Shown here: piece after piece, positions 1-6,128 of the stretch
Position numbering within the stretch: position 1 is the first letter of the stretch
How the letters are laid out: each line of letters opens with the position of its first letter
Assembly: GCA_014380985.1 (NCBI GenBank)
Contig: JACMIU010000193.1
Coordinates: 1 to 10,676, forward strand
Length of the DNA: 10,676 bases
Reading direction: 5' to 3'
DNA from: Armatimonadota bacterium
GTDB taxonomy: Bacteria; Armatimonadota; Armatimonadia; Armatimonadales; Armatimonadaceae
The notes under the pieces: generated by a model
The model's input: the letters and a program-made list of their open reading frames with translations, nothing else
Told to the model about the DNA's origin: nothing
Databases searched by the model: none
Program-made: the position numbers and the translations under genes

Positions 1-787
1 CGAAATCGAACGGTTCGTTTCTATCCCGCGACGAGTCGAACTTCGTGCCGTCGGTGAGTGTGCCGGTATAGTGCATCACGGCAGTCTTGCCGGAGGTTGC
101 CACCGCGCCCGTGCCAACAGTCATATCCTCGTACACCAATCCAGACTCGGTTTTCACCGGCTTGCCGTTGCCCTTGAACGCCGACTTATCAAACGCCTTC
201 ACCGGCTTGGCGGGTTCGGACTTCGGGGCGGCGGCTTCGGGGCGGGCACGTAGGTACGCCACGATTCCTTCCGCCCGTTTGTCGCCCCATTCGCGTTCGG
301 CGGTTTTCGCGTCGGCTTGCACGGCGGGCAACTGCTTCAAATACTTTTGCCCGGTCGGCGTTTTATAGAATGCGAGCAGGGCATCAAGGTCGGCTTGCGT
401 GTAGTTCTTGTCATACGAGCGCACCAACGCCTCGGTAATCGGCGTAATATCGGCGAGTTCGGTTTTCATTTTCGCCACATCGGCGGGCGTCACATTCGGC
501 GCGGCACGGGTAAAATACGCGACCATCTCTTCGCCGATATTTCCGCCGCGCTGTTTCGCCTCGCCGGTCAGAGCAAGCAGTTCGCGGATGGTTTTTTCCT
601 TCGCCGCGTCTATTTTAGGAGCCGTCGCCGGTTTCGGATCTATCAGTGATCCCGGTAATGCCGGTTTCGGGTCGGTCGGCATCGGGGCGTCGGTTTGTGC
701 CATCGCCGCCGCCGTCATGCCGGAACAAAGCGCGGCAACAATCGCCGCTATAGAAAGGCGCGTCGCCGCACCGTGTTTGATTCTCAT
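1..787 (-). CDS. Exported DUF2059-FKBP peptidyl-prolyl isomerase (C-terminus cut by window edge)
   Basis: This is a predicted periplasmic or extracytoplasmic FKBP-type peptidyl-prolyl cis-trans isomerase. 262 codons are visible from the ATG at 787, and the frame is open at base 1. Residues 1-30 form a Sec signal peptide (basic MRIKH, hydrophobic core, likely cleavage at AMA|Q); there is no lipobox. Residues about 60-180 are helical and contain 'YTQADLDALLAFYKTPTGQKYL', which matches the DUF2059 family signature. Residues 210-262 begin an FKBP domain with the catalytic-pocket residues Tyr240, Phe250, Asp251, Arg256 and Phe260 (FKBP12 Tyr26, Phe36, Asp37, Arg42, Phe46). The second half of the domain lies outside the window. 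The ATG overlaps the topA stop as ATGA and is preceded by AAGGA (795-799) at 7 nt, so this start is well supported and translation is probably coupled to topA. It is a close paralogue of the lipoprotein at 4540-5160. Confidence 0.9.
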   Translation of the reverse strand, partial: MRIKHGAATRLSIAAIVAALCSGMTAAAMAQTDAPMPTDPKPALPGSLIDPKPATAPKIDAAKEKTIRELLALTGEAKQRGGNIGEEMVAYFTRAAPNVTPADVAKMKTELADITPITEALVRSYDKNYTQADLDALLAFYKTPTGQKYLKQLPAVQADAKTAEREWGDKRAEGIVAYLRARPEAAAPKSEPAKPVKAFDKSAFKGNGKPVKTESGLVYEDMTVGTGAVATSGKTAVMHYTGTLTDGTKFDSSRDRNEPFDF

Positions 788-3141
788 TTGGTTTTCCTTG
801 TTGTTCTTGTCGGAGCCGGTGCAGAAGCGACCGGCGCGATTTCATCGTTTTTGCCACCCTCGGCGGCAAACTTTTCCACATACTCGCAGTCGGGAGTCGC
901 ACATTTGATACCCGTGACGCGCCCGCGATAACCCGATTCGTAGAGCATCCCTGCGCATTTCGGACACTTTCGGTCTTCGAGCGGCTTGCTCGGCAAGGAG
1001 AATCGGCAATCCGGGTAGCGGTTGCACGGGTAGAACAAGCCGTTCTTGCCCTTCTTTTCCGTCAGTTCGCCAGTCTTGCACTTCGGGCAGGCGACGCCAA
1101 TACTGACCGCTTTTTCCTTGTGGATATATTTGCACGTCGGGTAGCCGGGACACGCGACAAACTTGCCGAACCGCCCCATGCGCTCGACCAAGTTCTTGCC
1201 GCAGTTCGGGCAGGGAATATCAAACTCGACCACGCCGGGGGCGGGTGCGCCGTCCCCGCCACTTGCCTCGGCTTTGCCGTCCAGTCTATACTTGCAGTCC
1301 GGGTAGCCGGTGCAGGAGAAAAACGCCCCGAACCGCGACATCCGCTTGATGAGCGGTTTGCCACAATCGGGGCAGATTTTGTCGGTCTCCTCGATCATCT
1401 TTTCCGATTCTTTGTCGGCTTTCGTGAGTGTCAACGCGAACGGGTCGTAGAACGCCTTGAGCAGTCCGGCGTAATCCTGTGAGCCTTCCTCCACCTTGTC
1501 AAGGCGCGTTTCCATGTCGGCGGTGAAGTGAACATCCACGATTTCGGCGAAGTTTTTCACCAGATAATCGGTGACGACAAACCCTAAATCGGTCGGATAA
1601 AACCGCTTTTCGCGCAGTTCGACGTAGCCGCGATCCTGAATCGTGGAGATAATGCTCGCATACGTACTCGGTCGCCCGATGCCCTGCTCTTCGAGTGCCT
1701 TCACCAGCGACGCTTCCGAGAAGCGCGGCGGCGGTTCGGTGAAGTGTTGCTTCGGGAGAAGTTTCCGCAAATCTAATGTTTGCCCCTCGGTCAGCGGCGG
1801 AAGCGGCGGTTTCTCCTCATCGGTTTCGTCGGTCTGCTGGTTCGCCGGAGCGGCGGTTTCGTCCTTGCCCTCTTGGTACACGCGCAAAAAGCCGTCAAAC
1901 TTGATTGTCGAACCGGCGGCGCGGAACGTGTACGCATTCGCGGCGATGTCCGCGGTCACCACGTCCATGATCGCCGGGGTCATCTGCGATGCGACGAAGC
2001 GAAGCCAAATCAGCCGGTACAGTTTGTACTGGTCATTCGACAGTTTGGACTGCAGGGCGTCGGGTTCGCGGAACGTCGCCGTGGGGCGAATCGCCTCGTG
2101 CGCGTCCTGCGCCGAGCCTTTGGTTTTGTAGACGTTCGGCTTCGCGGGGGCGTAGCGTTCGCCGTAGTTTGTCAGGATGAACTGCCGCGCTTCGGCTTGC
2201 GCCTCGCCGGAAATGCGCGTCGAGTCGGTTCTCATGTAGGTAATCAAACCGACTTGCCCGCCGTCCGTGCCGAGGTCAATTCCCTCGTACAGTTGTTGCG
2301 CTACGCTCATCGTCCGCTTGCTGGAAAAGCCTAACTTTCGCGCCGCTTCCTGCTGAATCGTCGAGGTGATGAACGGGGCGGTAGGGCGACGCTGTCGCTC
2401 CGACTTTTTCACCTTCGCCACGGTGTACGTCGCGCCGCGCAAATCGGCAAGCACTTGGTCGGTTTCGTCCTGCGTTTTAAGTTCGATTTTCTTGTTGTTG
2501 AACTGCGTCAGCATCGCGTCAAACAGTTGCGGTTTGGCGGTCAGCGGCGCGAGTGTCGCGGTCAGTGTCCAGTATTCCTGCGGCACGAACGCTTTGATTT
2601 CGCGTTCGCGGTCAACGACGATTCGCACGGCGACCGACTGCACACGCCCGGCGGACGTTCCCTTGGCGACCTTCGCCCAAAGAATCGGCGACACTTTGTA
2701 GCCGACCAACCGGTCTAAGGCGCGGCGTGCCTGTTGTGCATCCACGCGACCGAGGTCAATCTGGCGCGGGTTGGCGAGCGCGGCTTGCACGGCGGATTTG
2801 GTGATTTCGTTGAACTGAATCCGCTTGATTTGCCCCGGTTTGAGTTTGAGCGCGGCGGCGACGTGCCACGCAATCGCTTCGCCTTCGCGGTCGGGGTCGG
2901 ACGCGAGGTAGACGGTGGTAGCCCCTTTCGCGGCGGCGGCGAGTTTCGATAACACGTCCTTGCGGTCGGGAATCGTGGTGTACGTCAGCGCGAAGCCGTT
3001 CTCGATGTCCACCGAAATCGGCGATTTGGGCAAATCGCGCACGTGCCCCATCGAGGCTTCGACCGCGTAGTCTTTGCCTAAAAAGCCTTTGATGGTTTTT
3101 GTTTTCGCCGGAGATTCGACGATAATCAGATTCTTTGCCAT
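784..3141 (-). CDS. topA: DNA topoisomerase I (type IA)
   Basis: TopA relaxes negatively supercoiled DNA by transient single-strand cleavage. The 785-residue protein has the full type IA layout. The Toprim domain starts at 'NLIIVESPAKTKTI' (Glu9) and carries the metal-binding DxDxE (Asp82, Asp84, Glu86). The active-site tyrosine is Tyr302 in 'GLITYMRTDST', with Arg304 alongside and 'DAHEAIRPT' (His348) further on. The gate region ends near residue 580 and is followed by four zinc ribbons of CxxC...C...C form, beginning at Cys590, Cys644, Cys685 and Cys726. The tail is basic (RTTRKTK). An acidic, Gln/Pro-rich insert at about 425-450 is probably a surface linker. The ATG follows AAGGAG (3157-3162), with a rather long 15-nt spacing. 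The stop overlaps the start of the downstream FKBP gene by 4 nt. All catalytic residues are present, so it should be active. Confidence 0.98.
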   Translation of the reverse strand: MAKNLIIVESPAKTKTIKGFLGKDYAVEASMGHVRDLPKSPISVDIENGFALTYTTIPDRKDVLSKLAAAAKGATTVYLASDPDREGEAIAWHVAAALKLKPGQIKRIQFNEITKSAVQAALANPRQIDLGRVDAQQARRALDRLVGYKVSPILWAKVAKGTSAGRVQSVAVRIVVDREREIKAFVPQEYWTLTATLAPLTAKPQLFDAMLTQFNNKKIELKTQDETDQVLADLRGATYTVAKVKKSERQRRPTAPFITSTIQQEAARKLGFSSKRTMSVAQQLYEGIDLGTDGGQVGLITYMRTDSTRISGEAQAEARQFILTNYGERYAPAKPNVYKTKGSAQDAHEAIRPTATFREPDALQSKLSNDQYKLYRLIWLRFVASQMTPAIMDVVTADIAANAYTFRAAGSTIKFDGFLRVYQEGKDETAAPANQQTDETDEEKPPLPPLTEGQTLDLRKLLPKQHFTEPPPRFSEASLVKALEEQGIGRPSTYASIISTIQDRGYVELREKRFYPTDLGFVVTDYLVKNFAEIVDVHFTADMETRLDKVEEGSQDYAGLLKAFYDPFALTLTKADKESEKMIEETDKICPDCGKPLIKRMSRFGAFFSCTGYPDCKYRLDGKAEASGGDGAPAPGVVEFDIPCPNCGKNLVERMGRFGKFVACPGYPTCKYIHKEKAVSIGVACPKCKTGELTEKKGKNGLFYPCNRYPDCRFSLPSKPLEDRKCPKCAGMLYESGYRGRVTGIKCATPDCEYVEKFAAEGGKNDEIAPVASAPAPTRTTRKTK

Positions 3142-3173
3142 AGCGGGGGGTGATTGCTCCTTATACAGTAGTG

Positions 3174-3203
3174 ACGCTACAAAGACGATGTACGTTTCGT
3201 CAA
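3174..3203 (-). promoter_or_regulatory. Possible topA promoter (weak)
   Basis: On the minus strand TTGACG (3203-3198) matches a sigma70 -35 box well. With an 18-nt spacer, TAGCGT (3179-3174) is the best -10, matching only three of six positions. It lies 33 nt or more upstream of the topA ATG and ahead of its AAGGAG. This is suggestive only. Confidence 0.3.
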
Positions 3204-3220
3204 AGTTCCGCGAGGGGTTA

Positions 3221-3241
3221 TCGGGGATGTTCCATCCCCGA
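3221..3241. repeat. Perfect hairpin/operator-like inverted repeat upstream of the DarT-like gene
   Basis: The arms CGGGGATG (3222-3229) and CATCCCCG (3233-3240) are exact reverse complements around the loop TTC, and T3221-A3241 extends the stem to 9 bp. It lies in the 122-bp divergent region between topA and the DarT-like gene. It ends 22 nt before the plus-strand ATG, where the -35 region of that gene would be. No T-run follows on either strand, so it is not an ordinary terminator. It may be a repressor operator, an mRNA hairpin or a REP-like intergenic palindrome. I saw no second copy in the window. Confidence 0.65.
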
Positions 3242-3249
3242 CTATCGGC

Positions 3250-3255
3250 TACAAT
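3250..3255 (+). promoter_or_regulatory. -10 box (TACAAT) just ahead of the DarT-like ATG
   Basis: TACAAT matches the sigma70 consensus at five of six positions and ends only 8 nt before the ATG at 3264. A normal start point about 7 nt downstream of the box would fall at about 3262, giving a 5' UTR of only a few bases. No Shine-Dalgarno sequence precedes the ATG, which fits a leaderless or near-leaderless transcript. The -35 position falls inside the inverted repeat and resembles no consensus, so activation or repression at the palindrome is plausible. Confidence 0.45.
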
Positions 3256-3263
3256 AATACACG

Positions 3264-3917
3264 ATGAACCCCGAAGCGCAATACCTGTGGCACACGACGC
3301 CGCTTTTCTACCTGCCGCACCTGCTTCAAACCGGCGCGATTTATTCGGCGCGGGAAATCGCGGCGCGGGGTTTGCCGGTGCGCCCGCGCCCTTCCGCGAT
3401 TCGGCGCAAAACGCGGCTCGGTTTGGCGGACTTCGTGCATCTGTCGCCGCAAGCGGTCACGCCACTTCTGCGCGACAAGCTGGAAAAAGGGTACGCACAC
3501 GTGCTAATCGCGTTTCGCCGCGCCGACGTACTGAGACTGCCGGGCGCGTGTCTACTGCGCTACAACACGAAGCGATGGGCGCACCGCGACGACTTTTTGC
3601 CGGTGACGGATGCGGAGGAAATGGCAACGGTGTGGGCGGAGCATGACGCGGGCAGGTTTCCGTCGCTGGAAATACTCGTGCCGGGATCGCTATCGCTGTC
3701 CCTCGCGGACGCCGTTCACGTTCGGGCGGACGACGAAGGGCGATTGCTACAGGCACTGGTTTCCGCGCTTGCCCTGCCCGTGCCAACGGTCTGCCTATCG
3801 CTGGAATTGTTCTCACCGTGCGACGCTCCCGCGAACCTTGAGGCAGTGCGCGAGTATTTTGCCGGGTGCGAAAGCGCGGCACGGGTACTTGACCCGCCCG
3901 CGCTTCCGTTCGATTAA
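3264..3917 (+). CDS. DarT-like (DUF4433) ADP-ribosyltransferase-fold protein
   Basis: This 217-residue protein looks like a member of the DarT/DUF4433 family, whose characterised members ADP-ribosylate thymidine in single-stranded DNA using NAD+. Visible family features, in order: an N-terminal 'LWHTTPLFYLPHLLQTGAIYS' like DarT's H-x-T...NL..IL..G segment (His10, Thr11, Gly24); an Arg-rich stretch ending at Arg51, followed by 'GLADFVHLSPQ' in the place of DarT's 'DYVPFYFCPRSPM'; and 'SLEILVPGSLSL' (Glu136), matching the 'AEFLV' segment that holds the catalytic Glu in DarT. There is no signal peptide or membrane segment. No DarG macrodomain antitoxin is next to it: topA lies upstream (divergent) and an FKBP gene lies 9 nt downstream (convergent). 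It could be a non-toxic DarT relative acting on another substrate. The family call comes from motif memory; the substrate is unknown. Confidence 0.7.
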   Translation: MNPEAQYLWHTTPLFYLPHLLQTGAIYSAREIAARGLPVRPRPSAIRRKTRLGLADFVHLSPQAVTPLLRDKLEKGYAHVLIAFRRADVLRLPGACLLRYNTKRWAHRDDFLPVTDAEEMATVWAEHDAGRFPSLEILVPGSLSLSLADAVHVRADDEGRLLQALVSALALPVPTVCLSLELFSPCDAPANLEAVREYFAGCESAARVLDPPALPFD

Positions 3918-3926
3918 CTCCGCGAC

Positions 3927-4487
3927 TTACTGAACGTTGGTGAGTTCGACTTCAAAGTTAATAGGCGTGTTCGGTGGAATGGTTTGTTCACCGGTTTGCG
4001 GGTTTCGAGGACTTCCATTCACACCATAAGCAAGTGCGGATGTCAAGAACAGTTTGCGCTTGCCGCCGACTTTCATACCGAGAACCCCTTCGTCGAAGCC
4101 CGGCACGAGTTGCCCGACGCCGATAGCAATGCCTCCTGCAGCGTCGAAGTTACCGGCTTCGAACTGTCTACCGTCGGTGAACGTGCCGATATAGTTGACG
4201 AATACCTTTTTGCCAGTTGTGGCTTCCGCGCCGGTTCCGACCACGAGTTCCTGATACTGCAAGCCGGAAGCGGTGGTAACCGTCGGAATCGGCGTTGGCG
4301 TCGGGGTCGGCGTCGGCGACACGGAAGGTGACGGCGACGGGGTTGGCGTCGGCGTCACGATTGGTGTCGGGGTCGGCGTTGGCGTACTGTCGTCATCACC
4401 ACCGCCGCAACCGGTTAGGGCGACGCCGAGCGTAAGCGTAAGCGCGGCAAGGGTCATGCCGCGACGGAAAAGCAGATTATTTTTCAT
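3927..4487 (-). CDS. FKBP-type peptidyl-prolyl isomerase lipoprotein with Pro/Thr linker
   Basis: Predicted lipid-anchored FKBP domain of 186 residues. The signal sequence ends in lipobox LTGC, with Cys27 as the acylation site, followed by GGGDDD. Residues 34-70 are a low-complexity Thr-Pro/Ser-Pro linker, and residues about 75-186 are the FKBP fold. The pocket is altered relative to FKBP12: Tyr99, Phe109, Tyr154 and Phe178 are kept, but Asp37 is replaced by Glu110, Arg42 is absent, Trp59 is Phe131, and Val55/Ile56 are Leu128/Val129. The 80s loop carries a 'NPQTGEQ' insert. Isomerase activity may therefore be weak or differently specific. The second of two adjacent ATGs (4487) is chosen because AAAGGA lies 6 nt upstream of it; a longer frame to 4532 has no such site and would put a hydrophilic extension before the signal peptide. 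It is last in the FKBP cluster, 52 nt after the preceding gene, and converges on the DarT-like gene. Confidence 0.9.
   Translation of the reverse strand: MKNNLLFRRGMTLAALTLTLGVALTGCGGGDDDSTPTPTPTPIVTPTPTPSPSPSVSPTPTPTPTPIPTVTTASGLQYQELVVGTGAEATTGKKVFVNYIGTFTDGRQFEAGNFDAAGGIAIGVGQLVPGFDEGVLGMKVGGKRKLFLTSALAYGVNGSPRNPQTGEQTIPPNTPINFEVELTNVQ
4291..4386. repeat. Imperfect GGCGTC/GGCGTT hexamer repeats encoding the Thr-Pro linker
   Basis: A run of degenerate 6-bp units (GGCGTC, GGCGTT, GGGGTC, GGCGAC on the plus strand) encodes the Thr-Pro and Ser-Pro pairs of the FKBP lipoprotein on the minus strand. Because the unit is 6 bp, gain or loss of units keeps the frame. It would change only the length of the tether between lipid anchor and FKBP domain. 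Confidence 0.75.
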
Positions 4488-4539
4488 CATGTATCCTTTG
4501 GGTATAAACAACAATTCGTCGGAGTGCGTCACGGCACGA
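4488..4539. other. Intergenic spacer between the two FKBP lipoprotein genes
   Basis: This is the only gap of any size inside the FKBP cluster. It holds the AAAGGA ribosome-binding site for the downstream gene. On the minus strand there is a TTGTTTATACCC stretch that could be a weak -10 region, and a short GTGC/GCAC pairing. Neither is convincing. There is no terminator with a T-run, so read-through from the upstream genes is likely. Confidence 0.35.
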
Positions 4540-5160
4540 TTAAAAGGGGCTTGAGTTTTCTTGCGCTTCTCGCAAATCCATCAGTTCAACGTCGAAAATG
4601 AGCGTCGCTTTCGGTGGAATTACGGGCGGGTTCCCCGCTTCGCCATAGCCGAGTTGGTACGGAATCGTTAGTTTGCGCCGACCGCCGACCTTCATTCCGG
4701 CGATACCCTCATGCCAGCCTTGAATCACGCTACCGGTGGTGACAACGAAATCAAAGGGTGCGCCCCGGTCACGGCTCGAATCGAATTGTGTGCCATCGGT
4801 GAGAGTGCCGGTGTAGTGCATCACCGCCGTTTTGCCGGAAACAGCGACCGCTCCCGTGCCAACCGTCATGTCCTCGTATTTTAATCCGGTCGCGGTTGTC
4901 ACCGGCTTGCCGTTACCCTTGAACGGTTTCTTGTCGAAATCGCCGGGTGTTTTCGGATCGGGGGGCGGCGTCGGTGGGCCCACTATTTCGGAAACTTCAT
5001 CCTTCGGTGACGCTTCCATAGCGGACGCGGGCGACGCTTCTACCGAAGCGGCGGGTGAAACTTCCGCACCGGGTTCGGTGGTTTCGGCGGGACAACCGGT
5101 CAGAAACGGAACGCTCGCGGCGAAAGCGGCAAGCAAGGTAAAACGATTCGTTATTTTCAT
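4540..5160 (-). CDS. FKBP-type peptidyl-prolyl isomerase lipoprotein
   Basis: Predicted lipid-anchored peptidyl-prolyl cis-trans isomerase of 206 residues, acting outside the cytoplasmic membrane. The signal peptide ends in lipobox LTGC with Cys23. Residues 24-80 are an Ala/Ser/Glu/Pro-rich tether. The FKBP domain covers about 85-196 and keeps every classical pocket residue: Tyr116, Phe126, Asp127, Arg132, Phe136, Val145, Ile146, Trp149, Tyr172 and Phe189. It should therefore be catalytically competent. From GNGKPV to SSRDR it matches the DUF2059-FKBP protein at the left edge at 45 of 51 residues, so the two are recent paralogues. The start lies 3 nt past the stop of the upstream lipoprotein gene and has no clear Shine-Dalgarno sequence, which suggests translational coupling. 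Confidence 0.95.
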   Translation of the reverse strand: MKITNRFTLLAAFAASVPFLTGCPAETTEPGAEVSPAASVEASPASAMEASPKDEVSEIVGPPTPPPDPKTPGDFDKKPFKGNGKPVTTATGLKYEDMTVGTGAVAVSGKTAVMHYTGTLTDGTQFDSSRDRGAPFDFVVTTGSVIQGWHEGIAGMKVGGRRKLTIPYQLGYGEAGNPPVIPPKATLIFDVELMDLREAQENSSPF

Positions 5161-5163
5161 GAT

Positions 5164-5658
5164 TTAGTTTTGCTCGGTAACGGTCGCGGTTGCCACGTTG
5201 AAGTCGCCCAGATCGCCGTTCGCCGGAAGCGTGGTGCGCTTTTTGGCGAAGCCGACCTGCGTCCCCGTGCCGTTGAGACCGGAATAAAAGCGCAGTTCGG
5301 CGAACGTGTCGGAGTTCGGGCGGGCAGCCACGCCGGACGTGGTGAAGTTTTGCGTATACGGGCCGGCGGCGGGGTCACGGTTGATGGTTGCCACTGCTAC
5401 CAAATCGTTTTCGCCCGCCGGGTTTTTCGATAAATCGGTGACGCTCACCACCACGGAAAGCGCGGTGTTCGGCGCGGTAACAAGGCGGGTTCCGGTGGTG
5501 GACGCGGCAAGCGCGGGCCACTGCAAGCCGAGTCTGACCGGCACGAAGCGCGGCGTTACCGCGATACGTGCATTGTCATCATCCGACCCGCCACAACCGG
5601 CAAGCAGGGGCAGGACAAGCAAAAAGAAAAGAGCGGTAAGTTGTTTCACGGTTTTCAT
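5164..5658 (-). CDS. Lipoprotein of unknown function inside the FKBP cluster
   Basis: I do not recognise this family. The 164-residue product has a clear lipoprotein signal: MKTVKQ, a hydrophobic core, and lipobox LAGC with Cys22, followed by GGSDDD. The acidic residues after the Cys resemble those of the Pro/Thr-linker FKBP lipoprotein (GGGDDD). The mature part is rich in Thr, Ala, Val, Asn and Gly, with alternating hydrophobic stretches (for example 'TALSVVVSVTDLS' and 'LVAVATINRD'), which suggests a small beta-sandwich domain. It has no Cys other than the anchor and no catalytic motif I can name. Its ATG overlaps the stop of the upstream cytosolic FKBP gene as ATGA, and its stop lies 3 nt before the next FKBP gene. 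It is thus locked between two isomerase genes and may be a client or partner of them; that is inference. Confidence 0.85.
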   Translation of the reverse strand: MKTVKQLTALFFLLVLPLLAGCGGSDDDNARIAVTPRFVPVRLGLQWPALAASTTGTRLVTAPNTALSVVVSVTDLSKNPAGENDLVAVATINRDPAAGPYTQNFTTSGVAARPNSDTFAELRFYSGLNGTGTQVGFAKKRTTLPANGDLGDFNVATATVTEQN

Positions 5659-6002
5659 TGTACCCCTAAAAGTTCGACATCAAAATGGAGCGTTGCGCGG
5701 GGCGGAATCGCTCCGGGAAACCCGCGTTCGCCGTATGCCAAGTCGTGCGGCACGATTAGTTTGCGCCGCCCCCCGACCTTCATGCTCGCCACGCCTTCGT
5801 CCCAACCGCGAATCACGCTTCCGGTTCCGATAACAAACTCGAACGGTTCGCTCCGGTCGCGGCTCGAATCGAACTTCGCGCCGTCCGGGAAAGTGCCGAC
5901 GTAATGCACGGTGACTAGCTGCCCCTTGCGCGGCGAATCGCCCGTGCCAACGGTAATATCCTCGTACATAAGACCGGTCGCAGTCGTGATAGTTTCGCTC
6001 AT
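5655..6002 (-). CDS. Cytosolic FKBP-type peptidyl-prolyl isomerase
   Basis: Single-domain FKBP12-size peptidyl-prolyl cis-trans isomerase of 115 residues, with no signal peptide, so cytosolic. The pocket is complete: Tyr34, Phe44, Asp45, Arg50, Phe54, Val63, Ile64, Trp67, Tyr90 and Phe107. The protein ends with the family's typical 'HFDVELLGV' strand. The ATG is preceded by AAAAGGAA (6008-6015) with a 5-nt spacing, the best ribosome-binding site in the cluster, as expected for its first gene. The stop overlaps the next gene by 4 nt (ATGA). The gene is divergent from the merR-family gene across about 120 bp. Confidence 0.96.
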   Translation of the reverse strand: MSETITTATGLMYEDITVGTGDSPRKGQLVTVHYVGTFPDGAKFDSSRDRSEPFEFVIGTGSVIRGWDEGVASMKVGGRRKLIVPHDLAYGERGFPGAIPPRATLHFDVELLGVQ

Positions 6003-6059
6003 AAAGGTTCCTTTTGTCGGTACGTTTCGCGCCGCGCCCTCGAAAAACCTGCTTCACCG

Positions 6060-6082
6060 GAAAAAAGAAACGAACTTTTTTC
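6060..6082. repeat. AT-rich inverted repeat between the FKBP cluster and merR
   Basis: GAAAAAAG (6060-6067) and CTTTTTTC (6075-6082) are exact reverse complements around a 7-nt AAACGAA loop. It lies about 60 bp upstream of the first FKBP start codon and 10 bp upstream of the -35 box of the merR promoter. Its A- and T-runs could act as an UP-element, a bent-DNA site or an operator for either divergent unit. A terminator role is unlikely because both flanking genes are transcribed away from it. Confidence 0.4.
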
Positions 6083-6091
6083 GCCGCGCCC

Positions 6092-6122
6092 TTGACTTAG
6101 AGTGCGCTCTAAGGTGTACGCT
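6092..6122 (+). promoter_or_regulatory. MerR-type promoter with 19-bp spacer and central dyad
   Basis: TTGACT (-35, 6092-6097) and TACGCT (-10, 6117-6122) are separated by 19 bp, the over-long spacing typical of promoters activated by MerR-family proteins through DNA untwisting. Inside the spacer region lies a perfect dyad, CTTAGAG (6096-6102) and CTCTAAG (6107-6113), separated by TGCG. It is the expected binding site of the product of the adjacent gene, giving autoregulation. A start point 7 nt after the -10 falls at about 6129, the A of an in-frame ATG. Confidence 0.85.
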
Positions 6123-6128
6123 ATGAGC

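Noticed and set aside
1643..2334. Long plus-strand open frames opposite topA (also 2366-2701 and 1120-1482)
   Set aside because: They are antisense to an intact, fully motif-supported topA, have no recognisable domains or ribosome-binding sites, and are expected in GC-rich coding DNA.
4291..4386. CRISPR-like or minisatellite array
   Set aside because: The units are 6-bp degenerate codon pairs for Thr-Pro inside a coding region, with no spacers or repeat-length regularity of a CRISPR.
3264..4487. DarT-like gene plus convergent neighbour as a toxin-antitoxin pair
   Set aside because: The neighbour is an FKBP lipoprotein on the opposite strand with no macrodomain, so it is not a DarG antitoxin.
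4488..4532. Longer N-terminus (start at 4532) for the Pro/Thr-linker FKBP lipoprotein
   Set aside because: It would bury the signal peptide behind a hydrophilic extension, while AAAGGA is well placed for the ATG at 4487.
6102..6128. GTG start at 6102 for the merR-family gene
   Set aside because: It lies within the promoter's dyad and upstream of the expected transcript start, so it would not be on the mRNA.
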